Assembly (NCBI GenBank): GCA_965228265.1
Contig: OZ245804.1
Coordinates: forward strand, 2,046,001-2,110,000
From: GCA-2732755 sp965228265
GTDB lineage: Bacteria; Planctomycetota; Phycisphaerae; Phycisphaerales; UBA1924
Direction: 5' to 3'
Length of the DNA stretch: 64,000 nt
A model generated the notes under the pieces. That model saw only the letters and a program-made list of their open reading frames with translations, had not been told where the DNA came from and searched no databases. This document shows, piece by piece, positions 1-8,393 of this stretch. Every line of letters begins with the position of its first letter. Positions within the stretch are counted from its first letter, which is position 1. The position numbers and the translations under genes are program-made.

Positions 1-1
1 C

Positions 2-823
2 GAAGAAGAGAAGTTCTCGGTGCACTTTGCGCCGCACTTTGGCATGTTCCGTCACCACGCCGGCGACGACCCCGTCGCGCAGCTCGAATTCGCTGCCGCC
101 CAGGGCTTTACCGCATGGGAAGACAACGGCATGGGCGGGCGGAGCGTCGAGGAACAGACCCGCATCGCCGAGGCCATGCAACGCCTCGGCATGACGATGG
201 GCGTCTTCGTCCTGAACCCCGCCTCGGCGTGGGGCCCGACGTTCAGTCAGGGCAAGCAGGAGGACATGGACAACTTCGTCAAGGCGTGTGAAGAGGCGGT
301 GCCCGTCGCACAACGCGTCAACGCGAAATGGATGACCGTCGTCCCCGGCACGCAGCACCCGCGCATCGATATCGAGTACCAGACCGCCTACGCCGTCGAA
401 CAGCTGCGGCGTGGCGCTGAGATCCTCGAACCCCACGGCCTCGTCATGGTGCTCGAGCCGCTGAACCCGCGGGATCACCCGAGCATGCTGCTCTCGAAGA
501 TGTCGCACGCGTACGAGATCTGCCGGGCCGTGAACTCGCCGAGTTGCAAGATCCTTTGCGACCTCTACCACCAGCAGATCACCGAGGGAAACCTGATCCC
601 CAACATCGATCGCGCGTGGGAGGAGATCGCCTACTTCCAGATCGGCGACAACCCCGGGCGGCGCGAGCCGACCACGGGCGAGATTCACTACTCCAAGGTC
701 TTTAAACACATCAAGGACAAGGGCTTTACGGGCATCTACGGCATGGAGCACGGCAACAGCAAGGCCGGTGTCGAGGGGGAACAGGCGGTCATTGATGCGT
801 ACCGCTCCGTTGACCCGAAGTGA
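2..823 (+). CDS. Hydroxypyruvate isomerase-like TIM-barrel protein (5' partial)
   Basis: A sugar-phosphate isomerase/epimerase-type TIM barrel of the hydroxypyruvate isomerase (Hyi) group. Members interconvert hydroxypyruvate and tartronate semialdehyde or related small sugars. The opening HFAPHFGMF stretch, the VLEPLNPRDHP segment (metal-binding Glu), CDLYHQQ and the late GMEHGNS segment fit this family. The frame is open without a stop to the window edge. The nearest start codon (GTG at 20) sits inside the conserved first strand, so the true start lies upstream; related proteins often carry a Tat-type leader there. Its stop overlaps the region of the next gene's start, so the two are probably co-transcribed. 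The exact substrate cannot be told from sequence. Confidence 0.8.
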   Translation, partial: EEEKFSVHFAPHFGMFRHHAGDDPVAQLEFAAAQGFTAWEDNGMGGRSVEEQTRIAEAMQRLGMTMGVFVLNPASAWGPTFSQGKQEDMDNFVKACEEAVPVAQRVNAKWMTVVPGTQHPRIDIEYQTAYAVEQLRRGAEILEPHGLVMVLEPLNPRDHPSMLLSKMSHAYEICRAVNSPSCKILCDLYHQQITEGNLIPNIDRAWEEIAYFQIGDNPGRREPTTGEIHYSKVFKHIKDKGFTGIYGMEHGNSKAGVEGEQAVIDAYRSVDPK

Positions 824-828
824 GGGGT

Positions 829-1644
829 ATGAAATCCCTCGCGGGCAAGCGCGCCATTGTGACCGGAGCCGCCTCGGGGATCGGCCGGGCGATCGCGCGG
901 GAGCTGGCCAGGCAAGGCTGCGAACTCGAACTCGTTGATGTCGATGGGGAAGGGCTTCGGCGCATCTGCGATGAACTGGGGCCCGCTGTGCTCGGCTCGC
1001 ACGTGCTCGACCTGGCAGACAGCGATGAGGTGGACGTCCTCGCCAAACGCTTCGTCGAAGAAGGCGGGCCGATCGATCTGCTCATCAACAACGCGGGCAT
1101 ACTCTGGTACGACCCGTTCGAAACCATGCCGATCACGGAATGGGATCGGCTCATGCGCATCAATCTGGATGCACCAGCACGACTCATCCACGGCCTGTTG
1201 CCAGCCATGCGCCGCAGACCCGGCGCTCACATCGTCAACATCTCAAGCATCCTCGGCCTCACACCCAAGCGGAACATGACCGCCTACTGCACGAGCAAAT
1301 ACGCCCTCGTCGGATTCGGACTCACGCTGCGGACCGAACTCTCACCCGAGATCGGCGTGTCCGTGGTGTGCCCGGGGCTCGTCAAGAGCAACCTCTACAC
1401 CTCGGCCAAGGAGCAGGGGCGCACCTCGGGCCGGCGCAAGCAGCCAGGCTACCTGAGCGTGTCGCCCGACATCGTCGCCAAGCGTGTGGTCCGGGCCATC
1501 GAGAAGAACAAGCGTCTCGTTGTTGTGACGCATCACGCACGCGCCACGAAACTCGCGCACGCCTTTGCCGCGTGGCTGCTGGATCGGAAGCAGATGAAGC
1601 GCAACGGGGCGCGTCAGAGGGCCGCGTCGGGCACAAGCTCGTAA
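829..1644 (+). CDS. SDR family NAD(P)-dependent oxidoreductase
   Basis: A classical short-chain dehydrogenase of 271 residues. It shows the N-terminal nucleotide-binding motif TGAASGIG, the NNAG motif, a catalytic Ser in NISS and the YCTSK (YxxxK) active site. A GTG at 820 also lies in frame and overlaps the upstream stop, but the ATG at 829 is better placed for the first beta strand (MKSLAGKRAIV). The C-terminal roughly 50 residues are basic and look like a membrane-associated or low-complexity extension, as in many DltE/YqjQ-like SDRs. Its 3' end overlaps the converging hypothetical gene by 31 bases. Substrate unknown. Confidence 0.85.
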   Translation: MKSLAGKRAIVTGAASGIGRAIARELARQGCELELVDVDGEGLRRICDELGPAVLGSHVLDLADSDEVDVLAKRFVEEGGPIDLLINNAGILWYDPFETMPITEWDRLMRINLDAPARLIHGLLPAMRRRPGAHIVNISSILGLTPKRNMTAYCTSKYALVGFGLTLRTELSPEIGVSVVCPGLVKSNLYTSAKEQGRTSGRRKQPGYLSVSPDIVAKRVVRAIEKNKRLVVVTHHARATKLAHAFAAWLLDRKQMKRNGARQRAASGTSS

Positions 1645-2087
1645 AAGCCCTGCCCCGTGTGGCGCAAAACGCCCGCCCGGGCCAGATCCTTCCAGACCTT
1701 CTCCGGGTACTCATTGGGCGGCACGATCGCGTCGATCTGCGAGTGCCGACCGCCCGAAAGCTTGTTGCTGCCCAGCCGCGACTCGTCATCCAGACGCGTG
1801 AGCTTCAGCCGCTTGCGGAAGGCCTTGAGCGCCTCGCGCATCTCGTGCGTCACCTCGACCGGCTCGGCGGTGTTGTCGTCCTTCTTGGGCGGCGCCTCGA
1901 CCGAGCGCACGAGCGCATCAAATGCCGCGAAGTCCTTGGCCTTGTACGCCTCCATCGCGGCGTCCTGATCGACCGGGAAACGCGAGATCAGCCGCACCGC
2001 AAGATCCCAGTGCCCCTGGAGTTTGAGCGGGTCTGTATTGGCCTGGATTTCGTCGACGACCTGGCGGAGTTTTTCGAGTGCGTTCAT
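1614..2087 (-). CDS. Conserved hypothetical protein
   Basis: A 157-residue soluble protein that I do not recognise. It is charged and mostly helical. The N-terminal half (MNALEKLRQVVDEI...) could form paired helices; the C-terminal half contains a short winged-helix-like stretch (VWKDLARAGVLRHTGQGFYEL). No signal peptide or membrane segment is visible. The ATG at 2087 gives a natural N-terminus, although no clear Shine-Dalgarno precedes it. It converges with the SDR gene and overlaps its last 31 bases, so one of the two C-termini is constrained by the other. Codon use matches the neighbours, which supports a real gene. Confidence 0.6.
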   Translation of the reverse strand: MNALEKLRQVVDEIQANTDPLKLQGHWDLAVRLISRFPVDQDAAMEAYKAKDFAAFDALVRSVEAPPKKDDNTAEPVEVTHEMREALKAFRKRLKLTRLDDESRLGSNKLSGGRHSQIDAIVPPNEYPEKVWKDLARAGVLRHTGQGFYELVPDAAL

Positions 2088-2111
2088 GGTGAGATTCTAC
2101 CGGATGAGGAT

Positions 2112-2192
2112 GGGTGCCACGGGTTGTCTTGCAACCCGTGCTGATGGTCGCTGACTACACGGCTTGCCGAGGACGGACAAGCCGTGGCACCC
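2112..2192. repeat. Palindromic REP-like element (two hairpins)
   Basis: An 81-base intergenic element bounded by perfect 11-base inverted arms, GGGTGCCACGG at 2112 and CCGTGGCACCC at 2182. Inside are two hairpins. The first has stem CACGGGTTG/CAACCCGTG; the second has stem CACGGCTTG/CAAGCCGTG around an 11-base loop. The right half, read on the minus strand (2192 to 2158), matches 53421-53455 at 34 of 35 positions, so it is a dispersed repeat. It lies between two minus-strand genes, just beyond the end of asnB. Confidence 0.8.
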
Positions 2193-2198
2193 GGATGG

Positions 2199-4268
2199 TC
2201 ACCGAATGGATTGGAGCCACTTCGACCAGATCGAAAGCACCAGGAGCATGTAGAGCCGCTGCGAGTGGTCGCGGCCATGCCAGGGGTTCAGTGACTTCTC
2301 GCCCGCCGCGTCGTGCTCACGGAGCATGGTCTGTACGAAGTTCATGTTGATGTTCACGCCCGCTTCGCTGAGCCCCGGGAACGGGTCTGCGGATTCGAGG
2401 TGGTCGTAGAGGAGCGTGCGCATGGAGCCGAAGTCCGTGCGGAACCACTCGCCGATCGGGATGGCAAAGCCCTGCTTGGGGCGGTCGACGATATGGTCGG
2501 GCAGGTACTTGCGGGCGACCTGTTTGAGCAGGCCCTTGCGCTGGCCGCCCGGCATGAGGACCTCCAGCGGTGTGCGCAGTGCGGCCTCGACCAGTTCTCT
2601 AGCGAGGAACGGCGCACGGACCTCGAGCGCGACGGCCATCGAGGCGGTGTCGGTCTTGCGGAGCAGGTCATTGGGGAGGTAGTGGTCGAAGTCGTACCGG
2701 AGCGGGTCGTCGATCTTCTGGAACAGGTCGTCGCCCACTGGTTCCCCGTCGGTTGCTGTGACGAGTCTGCGGAGATCGGGTGTCTGAAAGATGGCGAGGA
2801 GTTCCGGGTAGCCGCCTGCGCGGGCGGCAGTCACGAGTCTTGCGAGATACGTCCCGCGTGAGCCGGGCTTGCGTTGGTTCAGCAGTCGCGTCGGGATGAG
2901 GCGGAGCAGGTGGCGGTAGCGGATGAGCGATGGCGCGATGGTGTGTCTGCGGTAGCCGCCGAAGAGTTCGTCGCCCCCGTCGCCTGCGAGCGCGACCTTC
3001 ACATGCTCGCGGGCGGCTTTGCTGACCCAGTACGTCGGGAGCAGCGAGCTGTCGCCGAACGGCAGCCCGAACTGGTGTATGAGGTGGACGAGGTCAGAGG
3101 CAGGCTCGGGCTGGCAGTCGAGCGTGTGGTGGTCGGTGCCGAGGTGCTTGGCGGTTTCGGCGGCGGCCTCCGATTCGTCGAACCTCGCGTCCGGCATGCG
3201 CACCGTGAATGTCTTGATGTCGGGGCGGTTCTGTTTGGCAATGGCGGCGATGAGCCCCGAGTCGATCCCGCCCGAGAGAAAGACGCCGAGGGGGACGTCG
3301 GCTTCGAGGCGAGTCTCTACAGCTTGATTGAGCGAGTGTTGGAGTTTGCTAATCGTCGATAACTTGCGACCGCCATCAGTACGCTTTGGAAATCGAAATG
3401 CCCGACTTCTTGATCGACCAGGCGATTTCGTAAAATCGATTCGAGGATCTGGTTCGAGTCCTCTCTGAAGTGGGAGTGGTGGGCAGATCGACCATCGCCT
3501 TTTGGAACAGTTGTAGATTGCAGCCGCTGGGACATAGCCAAATCCCTCCTGAATCCACCCGAGAAGGCCGCGTGTTTGCGATGTGTCATATTGCTTGTGC
3601 AAAGGCTCGGCAGATGATTGATGTCGAAGGATGCCGGTCGCGGAAGTGCAATACGCTCGATAGAACGGGTCGCTTATGCCATACGCATTCTGGTAGATTG
3701 GTTTTTCGCCGGAGTTGTCAGCGAGATTGACAAGCTGGCCCGAAGCTCGATTCCATAACAAGCCCGCATACATCGCGTCAAGTTGATCCTGCATGGTGAG
3801 AGCCCACTCCCTCCACCCATGCACCAACACCTCCGTATCCGAGTGATCCGTCTCAAACACGTGTCCCTTCGCCTCAAGCTCATTGCGTAGCTCGCGGTGG
3901 TTGTAGATACACCCGTTGAACGCGACCGCCACCAGCGGCTTGTTCGGCTCGACCTCGTGCGCGAGGATGGGCGTCTGGCCCGGTTGGTACGTCAGGTCGG
4001 GGCGTAAACGCTCGCCGTCGTGGACCATCGGCTGGTGCCCGCCCGCGTGGTCGATGATGCTCAGACGCCGGTGAACGAGGGCGACGTCGATGACGATGCC
4101 GTCGTGGTTGAGGGAGCGGTCTCGGAATCGGCCGGCCCCGTCGGGGCCCCGGTGCCTGATCGATTCATCCAGAACATCGAGCCACTCCTCGGGTATGGAT
4201 TCCAGCGGCGGCAATGGAGCGCCGTCTCTAAGGTCGTGAAGCCTGATGATGCCCGCAATGCCGCACAT
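2199..4268 (-). CDS. asnB: Asparagine synthase (glutamine-hydrolysing)
   Basis: A two-domain class II glutamine amidotransferase that makes asparagine or amidates a related carboxylate, from ATP and glutamine. It starts MCGIAG, with Cys2 as the glutaminase nucleophile. The N-terminal domain has RHRGPDG, HRRLSIID and VAFNGCIYNHREL; the synthetase domain has the PP-loop SGGIDS followed by ALAGDGGDELFGGY. At 689 residues it is slightly long for the family. The part encoded around 3300-3780 has only about 51% G+C and rare codons. Between about 3510 and 3380 the open frame gives an Arg/Pro/Ser-rich stretch, whereas another frame reads LFQKAMVDLP and RFYEIAW, closer to the usual family linker. A compensated frameshift pair or assembly error is possible. 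It follows the membrane protein gene by 18 bases. Confidence 0.85.
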   Translation of the reverse strand: MCGIAGIIRLHDLRDGAPLPPLESIPEEWLDVLDESIRHRGPDGAGRFRDRSLNHDGIVIDVALVHRRLSIIDHAGGHQPMVHDGERLRPDLTYQPGQTPILAHEVEPNKPLVAVAFNGCIYNHRELRNELEAKGHVFETDHSDTEVLVHGWREWALTMQDQLDAMYAGLLWNRASGQLVNLADNSGEKPIYQNAYGISDPFYRAYCTSATGILRHQSSAEPLHKQYDTSQTRGLLGWIQEGFGYVPAAAIYNCSKRRWSICPPLPLQRGLEPDPRIDFTKSPGRSRSRAFRFPKRTDGGRKLSTISKLQHSLNQAVETRLEADVPLGVFLSGGIDSGLIAAIAKQNRPDIKTFTVRMPDARFDESEAAAETAKHLGTDHHTLDCQPEPASDLVHLIHQFGLPFGDSSLLPTYWVSKAAREHVKVALAGDGGDELFGGYRRHTIAPSLIRYRHLLRLIPTRLLNQRKPGSRGTYLARLVTAARAGGYPELLAIFQTPDLRRLVTATDGEPVGDDLFQKIDDPLRYDFDHYLPNDLLRKTDTASMAVALEVRAPFLARELVEAALRTPLEVLMPGGQRKGLLKQVARKYLPDHIVDRPKQGFAIPIGEWFRTDFGSMRTLLYDHLESADPFPGLSEAGVNINMNFVQTMLREHDAAGEKSLNPWHGRDHSQRLYMLLVLSIWSKWLQSIR

Positions 4269-4286
4269 GGTGGGGAGGGTACACGC

Positions 4287-4901
4287 TCAGGCGGCGTCGG
4301 AGTTGTCGCCAGCCTTGGGCTCGGCTTTGGCTTCCGTGCGGGCGGGGCCGGTCTTGGCTTTGCCGTTCTTGCCGTTGGTGAACATCGGCAGCGGTTCGAA
4401 CCTGCCGGTGCGGAGGGCCCACCAGGTGTGCATGACGCGTGTGACGACGAGGCCCACGGAGAACGAGAGGACGAATGCCCAGCTCGCGCGGATGCCGTAG
4501 TGCTGAAGGCCCCACATGCCTCCGATGGCAAAGAGGTAGAAAACGGGAGTGAGCGTGAGCCGCTCGAACTGGACGAGGCTCGCCTCGCGCCAGAACTTGG
4601 CGGAATCCTCGATCAGCTCGCCGTCCTCGTCGCGTCTGGCGTTGGCCTTGCGTTCATGCTTGATGGGCCCCCAGTGATTGGCGATCCAGTGAAGCACGAA
4701 ATAGAGCCCGATGTCGACAATGCCATCGACCACAGCCGCGACGATGGAATTGATGAACTTGTGCTGCTCCCCGATCATCACGCTCAGCCAATGGACCGGG
4801 AGCTTTGAGATCGCCACCGCGAGCAGGCCCGCGCCGATGATATTGAGATTGACATTGACGATGCGGTGACGCTGGTAGAAACGGAAGATGCGGGGCTCCA
4901 T
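4287..4901 (-). CDS. Hypothetical integral membrane protein
   Basis: A 204-residue protein with about four hydrophobic segments: around residues 20-38 (IIGAGLLAVAISKL), 52-74 (SIVAAVVDGIVDIGLYFVLHWI), 121-138 and 141-158. A charged cytoplasmic loop (KHERKANARRDEDGE) separates the two pairs. The C-terminal 40 residues are a Lys/Ala/Thr/Glu-rich disordered tail. The four-helix layout is loosely like GtrA-type small flippase proteins, but no family motif is clear. It lies immediately upstream of asnB on the same strand, suggesting a two-gene operon, perhaps for envelope sugar or peptide modification. Function unassigned. Confidence 0.6.
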   Translation of the reverse strand: MEPRIFRFYQRHRIVNVNLNIIGAGLLAVAISKLPVHWLSVMIGEQHKFINSIVAAVVDGIVDIGLYFVLHWIANHWGPIKHERKANARRDEDGELIEDSAKFWREASLVQFERLTLTPVFYLFAIGGMWGLQHYGIRASWAFVLSFSVGLVVTRVMHTWWALRTGRFEPLPMFTNGKNGKAKTGPARTEAKAEPKAGDNSDAA

Positions 4902-4940
4902 GGGGGCATTCTAGTTCACCCCGGGTCTGCGGATCGAAAG

Positions 4941-4965
4941 AAAAAACCTCCCGCTTTGCGAGAGG
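4941..4965 (-). terminator. Rho-independent terminator after ugd
   Basis: Read on the minus strand, CCTCTCGC-AAA-GCGGGAGG forms an 8-base-pair stem (one G-U pair), followed directly by six T residues. It lies 29 bases past the stop of ugd and upstream of the next minus-strand gene, so it separates ugd from the asnB pair. Confidence 0.8.
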
Positions 4966-4993
4966 CTTTCACAGATTCGGATTCTGTCAATTC

Positions 4994-6340
4994 TCAGGCG
5001 GGCAGCACCGGCTGGCGACCCACCGAGTAGTAATGGAAACCGAGCTGGCCCATCTGCTGGCGGCGGTACAGGTTCCGACCGTCGAAGATGACCTTGCCAT
5101 TCATAACGGACGCCAGCTTCTCAAAGTCCGGCGTCTTGAACTCGTCCCAGTCGGTCGAGATGATCAGCGCGTCGGCGCCCTTGGCGGTCTCGTAGATGTC
5201 CTCGTGCAGGCTGATCGTGTTGCCCATCTCGGCAGCCACATTCTCCATCGCCACCGGGTCGAAGCCCTTACAGGTCACCCCGTAGCCCACAGCCTTGCGA
5301 ACGATCGAGAGCGCCGGGGCCTCGCGGATGTCATCGGTGCGGGGCTTAAAGGCCAGGCCCCAGAAGGCGAACGTCTTCCCGTTCAGCCCCATCTCGCCGC
5401 CGAAGTGCTTGACGATCTTCTTGAAGAACAGGTTGCGCTGGCGCTGGTTGGTGCCGTGGACAGCGTTCGAGACCTGCGTGGTGACGCCGGCCTTGTCGCC
5501 CATCATGATGCAGGCGAGTGTGTCCTTGGGGAAGCAGCTGCCGCCGTAACCAAGCCCCGGGTAGAGGAAGTGATGCCCGACGCGCTTGTCGGAGCACATG
5601 CCCTCACGGACACGGTTGATGTCCGCGCCGTAGGCCTCGCAGAGGTTGGCCATCTCGTTGATGAAGCTGATCTTGGTGGCCAGGAAGTTGTTGGCCGCGT
5701 ACTTCACCATCTCCGCGCTGGGCACATCCATCAGGAAGATCGGGTGCCCGTTGCGCACGAAGGGGTCGTACAGGTCGCGGAACATCTCGCCTGTGCGTTC
5801 GTCCTCGATGCCCACAACCACGCGGTCCGGCTTCATGAAGTCGATGATCGCATCGCCTTCCTTCAGGAACTCCGGGTTGTCGGCCACCGAGAAGGGAATG
5901 TCCGGACCGACCTTCTCACGGATGCGGTCACGCACGTAGAACGTCGTGCCCACCGGCACGGTCGACTTCACCACAATCACCTTGGGCTTCTGGTTCGGGC
6001 CAAGACCCTTGATCACCTCGGCGATGTCGTCCGCAGCCGAGTCGATGTACCTCAGGTCCGTGTGCCCCTTCTCGTCTGAGGGCGTGCCGACGCAGATGAA
6101 GATCATCTCCGCGTCCTTGTACGCCTCGTTCTTGTCGAGTGTGTAGTTGAGGCGTCCCGCCTTGTAGTTGCGCTCCATCATCTCCGTGAGGCCCGGCTCA
6201 TAGATGGGGCAGATGTTCTGCTTGAGCTTTTCGATCTTGCGCGGATCGACGTCGAGGCAGGTGACGTCATTGCCGGTCTCGGCAAAGCAGACACCCGTGA
6301 CGAGTCCAACGTACCCCGTGCCGACCATCGTGAGCTTCAT
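4994..6340 (-). CDS. ugd: UDP-glucose 6-dehydrogenase
   Basis: Oxidises UDP-glucose to UDP-glucuronate with two NAD+, supplying glucuronate or xylose units for polysaccharides. The start MKLTMVGTGYVGLVTG is the N-terminal Rossmann motif, so the ATG at 6340 is chosen; a longer open frame upstream gives non-homologous residues. Other family motifs are VKSTVPVGT, NPEFLKEGDA, and the catalytic Cys in the segment GYGGSCFPKDT, then FWGLAFKPRTDDIREAPA and the C-terminal domain. Length 448 residues is usual for a bacterial Ugd. It is a single-gene unit with its own terminator downstream. Confidence 0.95.
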   Translation of the reverse strand: MKLTMVGTGYVGLVTGVCFAETGNDVTCLDVDPRKIEKLKQNICPIYEPGLTEMMERNYKAGRLNYTLDKNEAYKDAEMIFICVGTPSDEKGHTDLRYIDSAADDIAEVIKGLGPNQKPKVIVVKSTVPVGTTFYVRDRIREKVGPDIPFSVADNPEFLKEGDAIIDFMKPDRVVVGIEDERTGEMFRDLYDPFVRNGHPIFLMDVPSAEMVKYAANNFLATKISFINEMANLCEAYGADINRVREGMCSDKRVGHHFLYPGLGYGGSCFPKDTLACIMMGDKAGVTTQVSNAVHGTNQRQRNLFFKKIVKHFGGEMGLNGKTFAFWGLAFKPRTDDIREAPALSIVRKAVGYGVTCKGFDPVAMENVAAEMGNTISLHEDIYETAKGADALIISTDWDEFKTPDFEKLASVMNGKVIFDGRNLYRRQQMGQLGFHYYSVGRQPVLPA

Positions 6341-6409
6341 CTCTGGCGTGCTCCCTGTGGAGAAAGGATTGGTGTCGATTCCAGCACGGCTCGCGGGGCC
6401 GAGCGTCGC

Positions 6410-6415
6410 AGTATA
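6410..6415 (-). promoter_or_regulatory. Possible -10 element for ugd
   Basis: The minus strand reads TATACT about 70 bases upstream of the ugd ATG, in the 146-base divergent gap with the methyltransferase gene. No convincing -35 hexamer is seen at 17 bases spacing, so this is only a weak promoter call. Confidence 0.3.
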
Positions 6416-6486
6416 GATCGGTCTGTATGCACCCAGCCTCCATACGGGATCCCAAGTTTCGGGCCTCTTGACGCCTAGACTTGGGC

Positions 6487-7356
6487 ATGCCAACTGCCAC
6501 CAAGCCGCGTAAATCCGGCAAGAACAAAAAGTCCACCAAATACACCGCCGCCACAGCCGACAGGCACGAGCTCTACCAGCTCTCTGTTCAGAATGTTGAG
6601 GCCGAGATCGATTTCGTCGATGAGACCTACACCGCTCTCAGGGGCAGGCCCGCACAGACCGTCCGCGAGGACTTCTGCGGCACCGCCGCCTCGGCCTGCG
6701 AATGGGTCAAAAGACGCGAAACCAACAAAGCCGTCGGGGTCGATCTTGACGGCCCAACCCTCGAATGGGGGCGGGTCCATAATGTCGCCCCCCTCCCAGA
6801 GGACGCCCAGGGCCGCGTGACACTCCTCCAGAAGGACGTCCGGGACCCCGGACCCGAGGGCACTGGCGTCGATGTCGTCCTGGCGATGAACTTCAGCTAC
6901 TGGATCTTCGACACACGCGACTCGATCCGGAACTACTTTAAATCCGTCCTCGATTCACTCGATGACGACGGGCTCTTCATCTGCGACTTCTACGGCGGCT
7001 CGGACACCATGATCGAGCAGGAAGAAGTCCGCAAGATCAACAAGCACCTCACCTACATCTGGGATCAGCACAAGTTCAACCCCATCACCGGTGCTATGGA
7101 GTGCCGGATCCACTTCCGGTTCCCCGACGGCACCGAGATGCGCGACGCCTTCATCTACGAATGGCGGCTCTGGACGCTCCCCGAGATCCGCGAGCTGCTC
7201 GCCGAGGCCGGCTTCGAGGATGTCACCGTCTACTGGGAAGGCACCGACCCCGACGACGAGGAAGAGGGCAACGGCGAGTTCACGCCCGCCACCGTGGGCG
7301 ATGCCGACCCCGCGTACATCTGCTACATCGTCTCACAGAAGAAGAAGCGGGACTGA
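6487..7356 (+). CDS. Class I SAM-dependent methyltransferase (paralogue 1)
   Basis: A 289-residue methyltransferase. A basic N-terminal tail (KPRKSGKNKKSTK) precedes a Rossmann-type domain. The usual motif I glycine stretch is replaced by REDFCGTAASACEW, followed by an acidic motif II (AVGVDLDG) and VVLAMNFSYWIF near motif IV. It is clearly related to the gene at 45022-45789: both share EDFxGTAA, the xNFSx segment, DxYGGxxxx, and WRLWxxPE(I/L)R. In-frame start codons are TTG 6481 and ATG 6487; ATG is preferred. The stop overlaps the next start (TGATG), implying translational coupling to the prenyl synthase. Substrate unknown; the coupling hints at a small-molecule or quinone-type acceptor, but this is inference. 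Confidence 0.75.
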   Translation: MPTATKPRKSGKNKKSTKYTAATADRHELYQLSVQNVEAEIDFVDETYTALRGRPAQTVREDFCGTAASACEWVKRRETNKAVGVDLDGPTLEWGRVHNVAPLPEDAQGRVTLLQKDVRDPGPEGTGVDVVLAMNFSYWIFDTRDSIRNYFKSVLDSLDDDGLFICDFYGGSDTMIEQEEVRKINKHLTYIWDQHKFNPITGAMECRIHFRFPDGTEMRDAFIYEWRLWTLPEIRELLAEAGFEDVTVYWEGTDPDDEEEGNGEFTPATVGDADPAYICYIVSQKKKRD

Positions 7357-8393
7357 TGAAAGGCGTTCTCGACATCCCGCCAGAACTGAGCGAGATGCAG
7401 GCCTGGGTGCTCTCGGGGCTGGGCGAGGTCTCGGATGAGATCGAGCGTGCGCTGGCATCGCAGGTGCCCACCGTCGCCGAGCTCTGCAGGCACGTCGAGC
7501 GGTTCCGGGGCAAGATGCTCCGCCCGATCCTCGTGCTCGTCGCAGGGGCAGCCGCCGGAGAGAAAACCGACGCCCCCCCGAGCGATGACCTCCGCAAACT
7601 GGCCGCGGTCGTCGAGATGGTGCACATGGCAACGCTCGTGCACGATGACGTGCTCGACGAGGCCGAGATGCGCCGCCGAGCCCAGACGATCAACGACCGC
7701 GCGGGCAACGAGTCCGCGGTCCTGCTGGGCGATTACCTGATCGCAGCCTCGTTCCGCCTCTGCGCGACCCTCGACGACCCGGAGCCGGCACGCCTCATCG
7801 GCCGCGTCAGCATGGAGCTCTGCGAGGGCGAGCTGCTGCAGATCCAGAACCGAGACAATCTCTCCATCGACGAAGCCACCTACTTCGAGATCCTCGAGGG
7901 CAAGACCGCGGCCCTTGTGGGTGTCTGCACGCGCCTCGGCGCACGGGCCGCCGGCGCGACGCAGGACGTGCAGGACGCGATGGACCGGTTCGGGCGCAGC
8001 ATCGGCTCGGCTTTCCAGGTCCAGGACGACCTGCTCGACCTGCTCGGGAGCGAGGATGTTGTTGGCAAGACGCTCGGACGCGATCTCAAGAAGGGCAAGC
8101 TGACCTTGCCGCTGATCCACCACCTCGCCAGTGTGCAAGCGGCGCAACGCGCTGGCTCCATCGAATTGCTCGAAGCCGCCTCAGAGCGGCACGGGGGCAG
8201 GGGCGGCGCGGCTACCGCGACCAGCACGCCGATCCTCGAAGCCATGCGAGGCACGGGGTCGCTCGAGTACGCCCGCACCAAAGCCGAGGGGCTGGTCGAG
8301 AAGGCCAAACGCTCACTCGACGTGCTCGACAAGAGCCCGGCCAAATCAGTCCTTGAGCTTCTGGCGGACGCGGTCCTCACCCGCGACCGATGA
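7356..8393 (+). CDS. Polyprenyl diphosphate synthase
   Basis: A trans-isoprenyl diphosphate synthase of 345 residues, which condenses isopentenyl diphosphate onto an allylic primer. The first Asp-rich motif is in HDDVLDEAEMRR, the second in QVQDDLLDLLG, with GKMLRP near the N-terminus and KTLGRDLKKGKLTLPLI after the second motif. These fit the IspB/octaprenyl synthase type that makes quinone side chains rather than the short-chain IspA type. The ATG at 7356 overlaps the upstream TGA; the larger frame upstream belongs to a shadow of the methyltransferase. A low-complexity insert (GGRGGAATATST) near residue 290 is unusual. Its stop overlaps the next gene's start. Confidence 0.9.
   Translation: MKGVLDIPPELSEMQAWVLSGLGEVSDEIERALASQVPTVAELCRHVERFRGKMLRPILVLVAGAAAGEKTDAPPSDDLRKLAAVVEMVHMATLVHDDVLDEAEMRRRAQTINDRAGNESAVLLGDYLIAASFRLCATLDDPEPARLIGRVSMELCEGELLQIQNRDNLSIDEATYFEILEGKTAALVGVCTRLGARAAGATQDVQDAMDRFGRSIGSAFQVQDDLLDLLGSEDVVGKTLGRDLKKGKLTLPLIHHLASVQAAQRAGSIELLEAASERHGGRGGAATATSTPILEAMRGTGSLEYARTKAEGLVEKAKRSLDVLDKSPAKSVLELLADAVLTRDR

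Noticed and set aside
1140..2144. A 334-codon plus-strand open frame overlapping the SDR and the hypothetical gene
   Set aside because: It is His/Arg/Pro-rich and without motifs, and runs across two better supported genes.
6410..6415. A full sigma-70 promoter for ugd
   Set aside because: Only a -10-like TATACT is present. The sequence 17 bases upstream does not resemble TTGACA, so it is kept only as a weak site.
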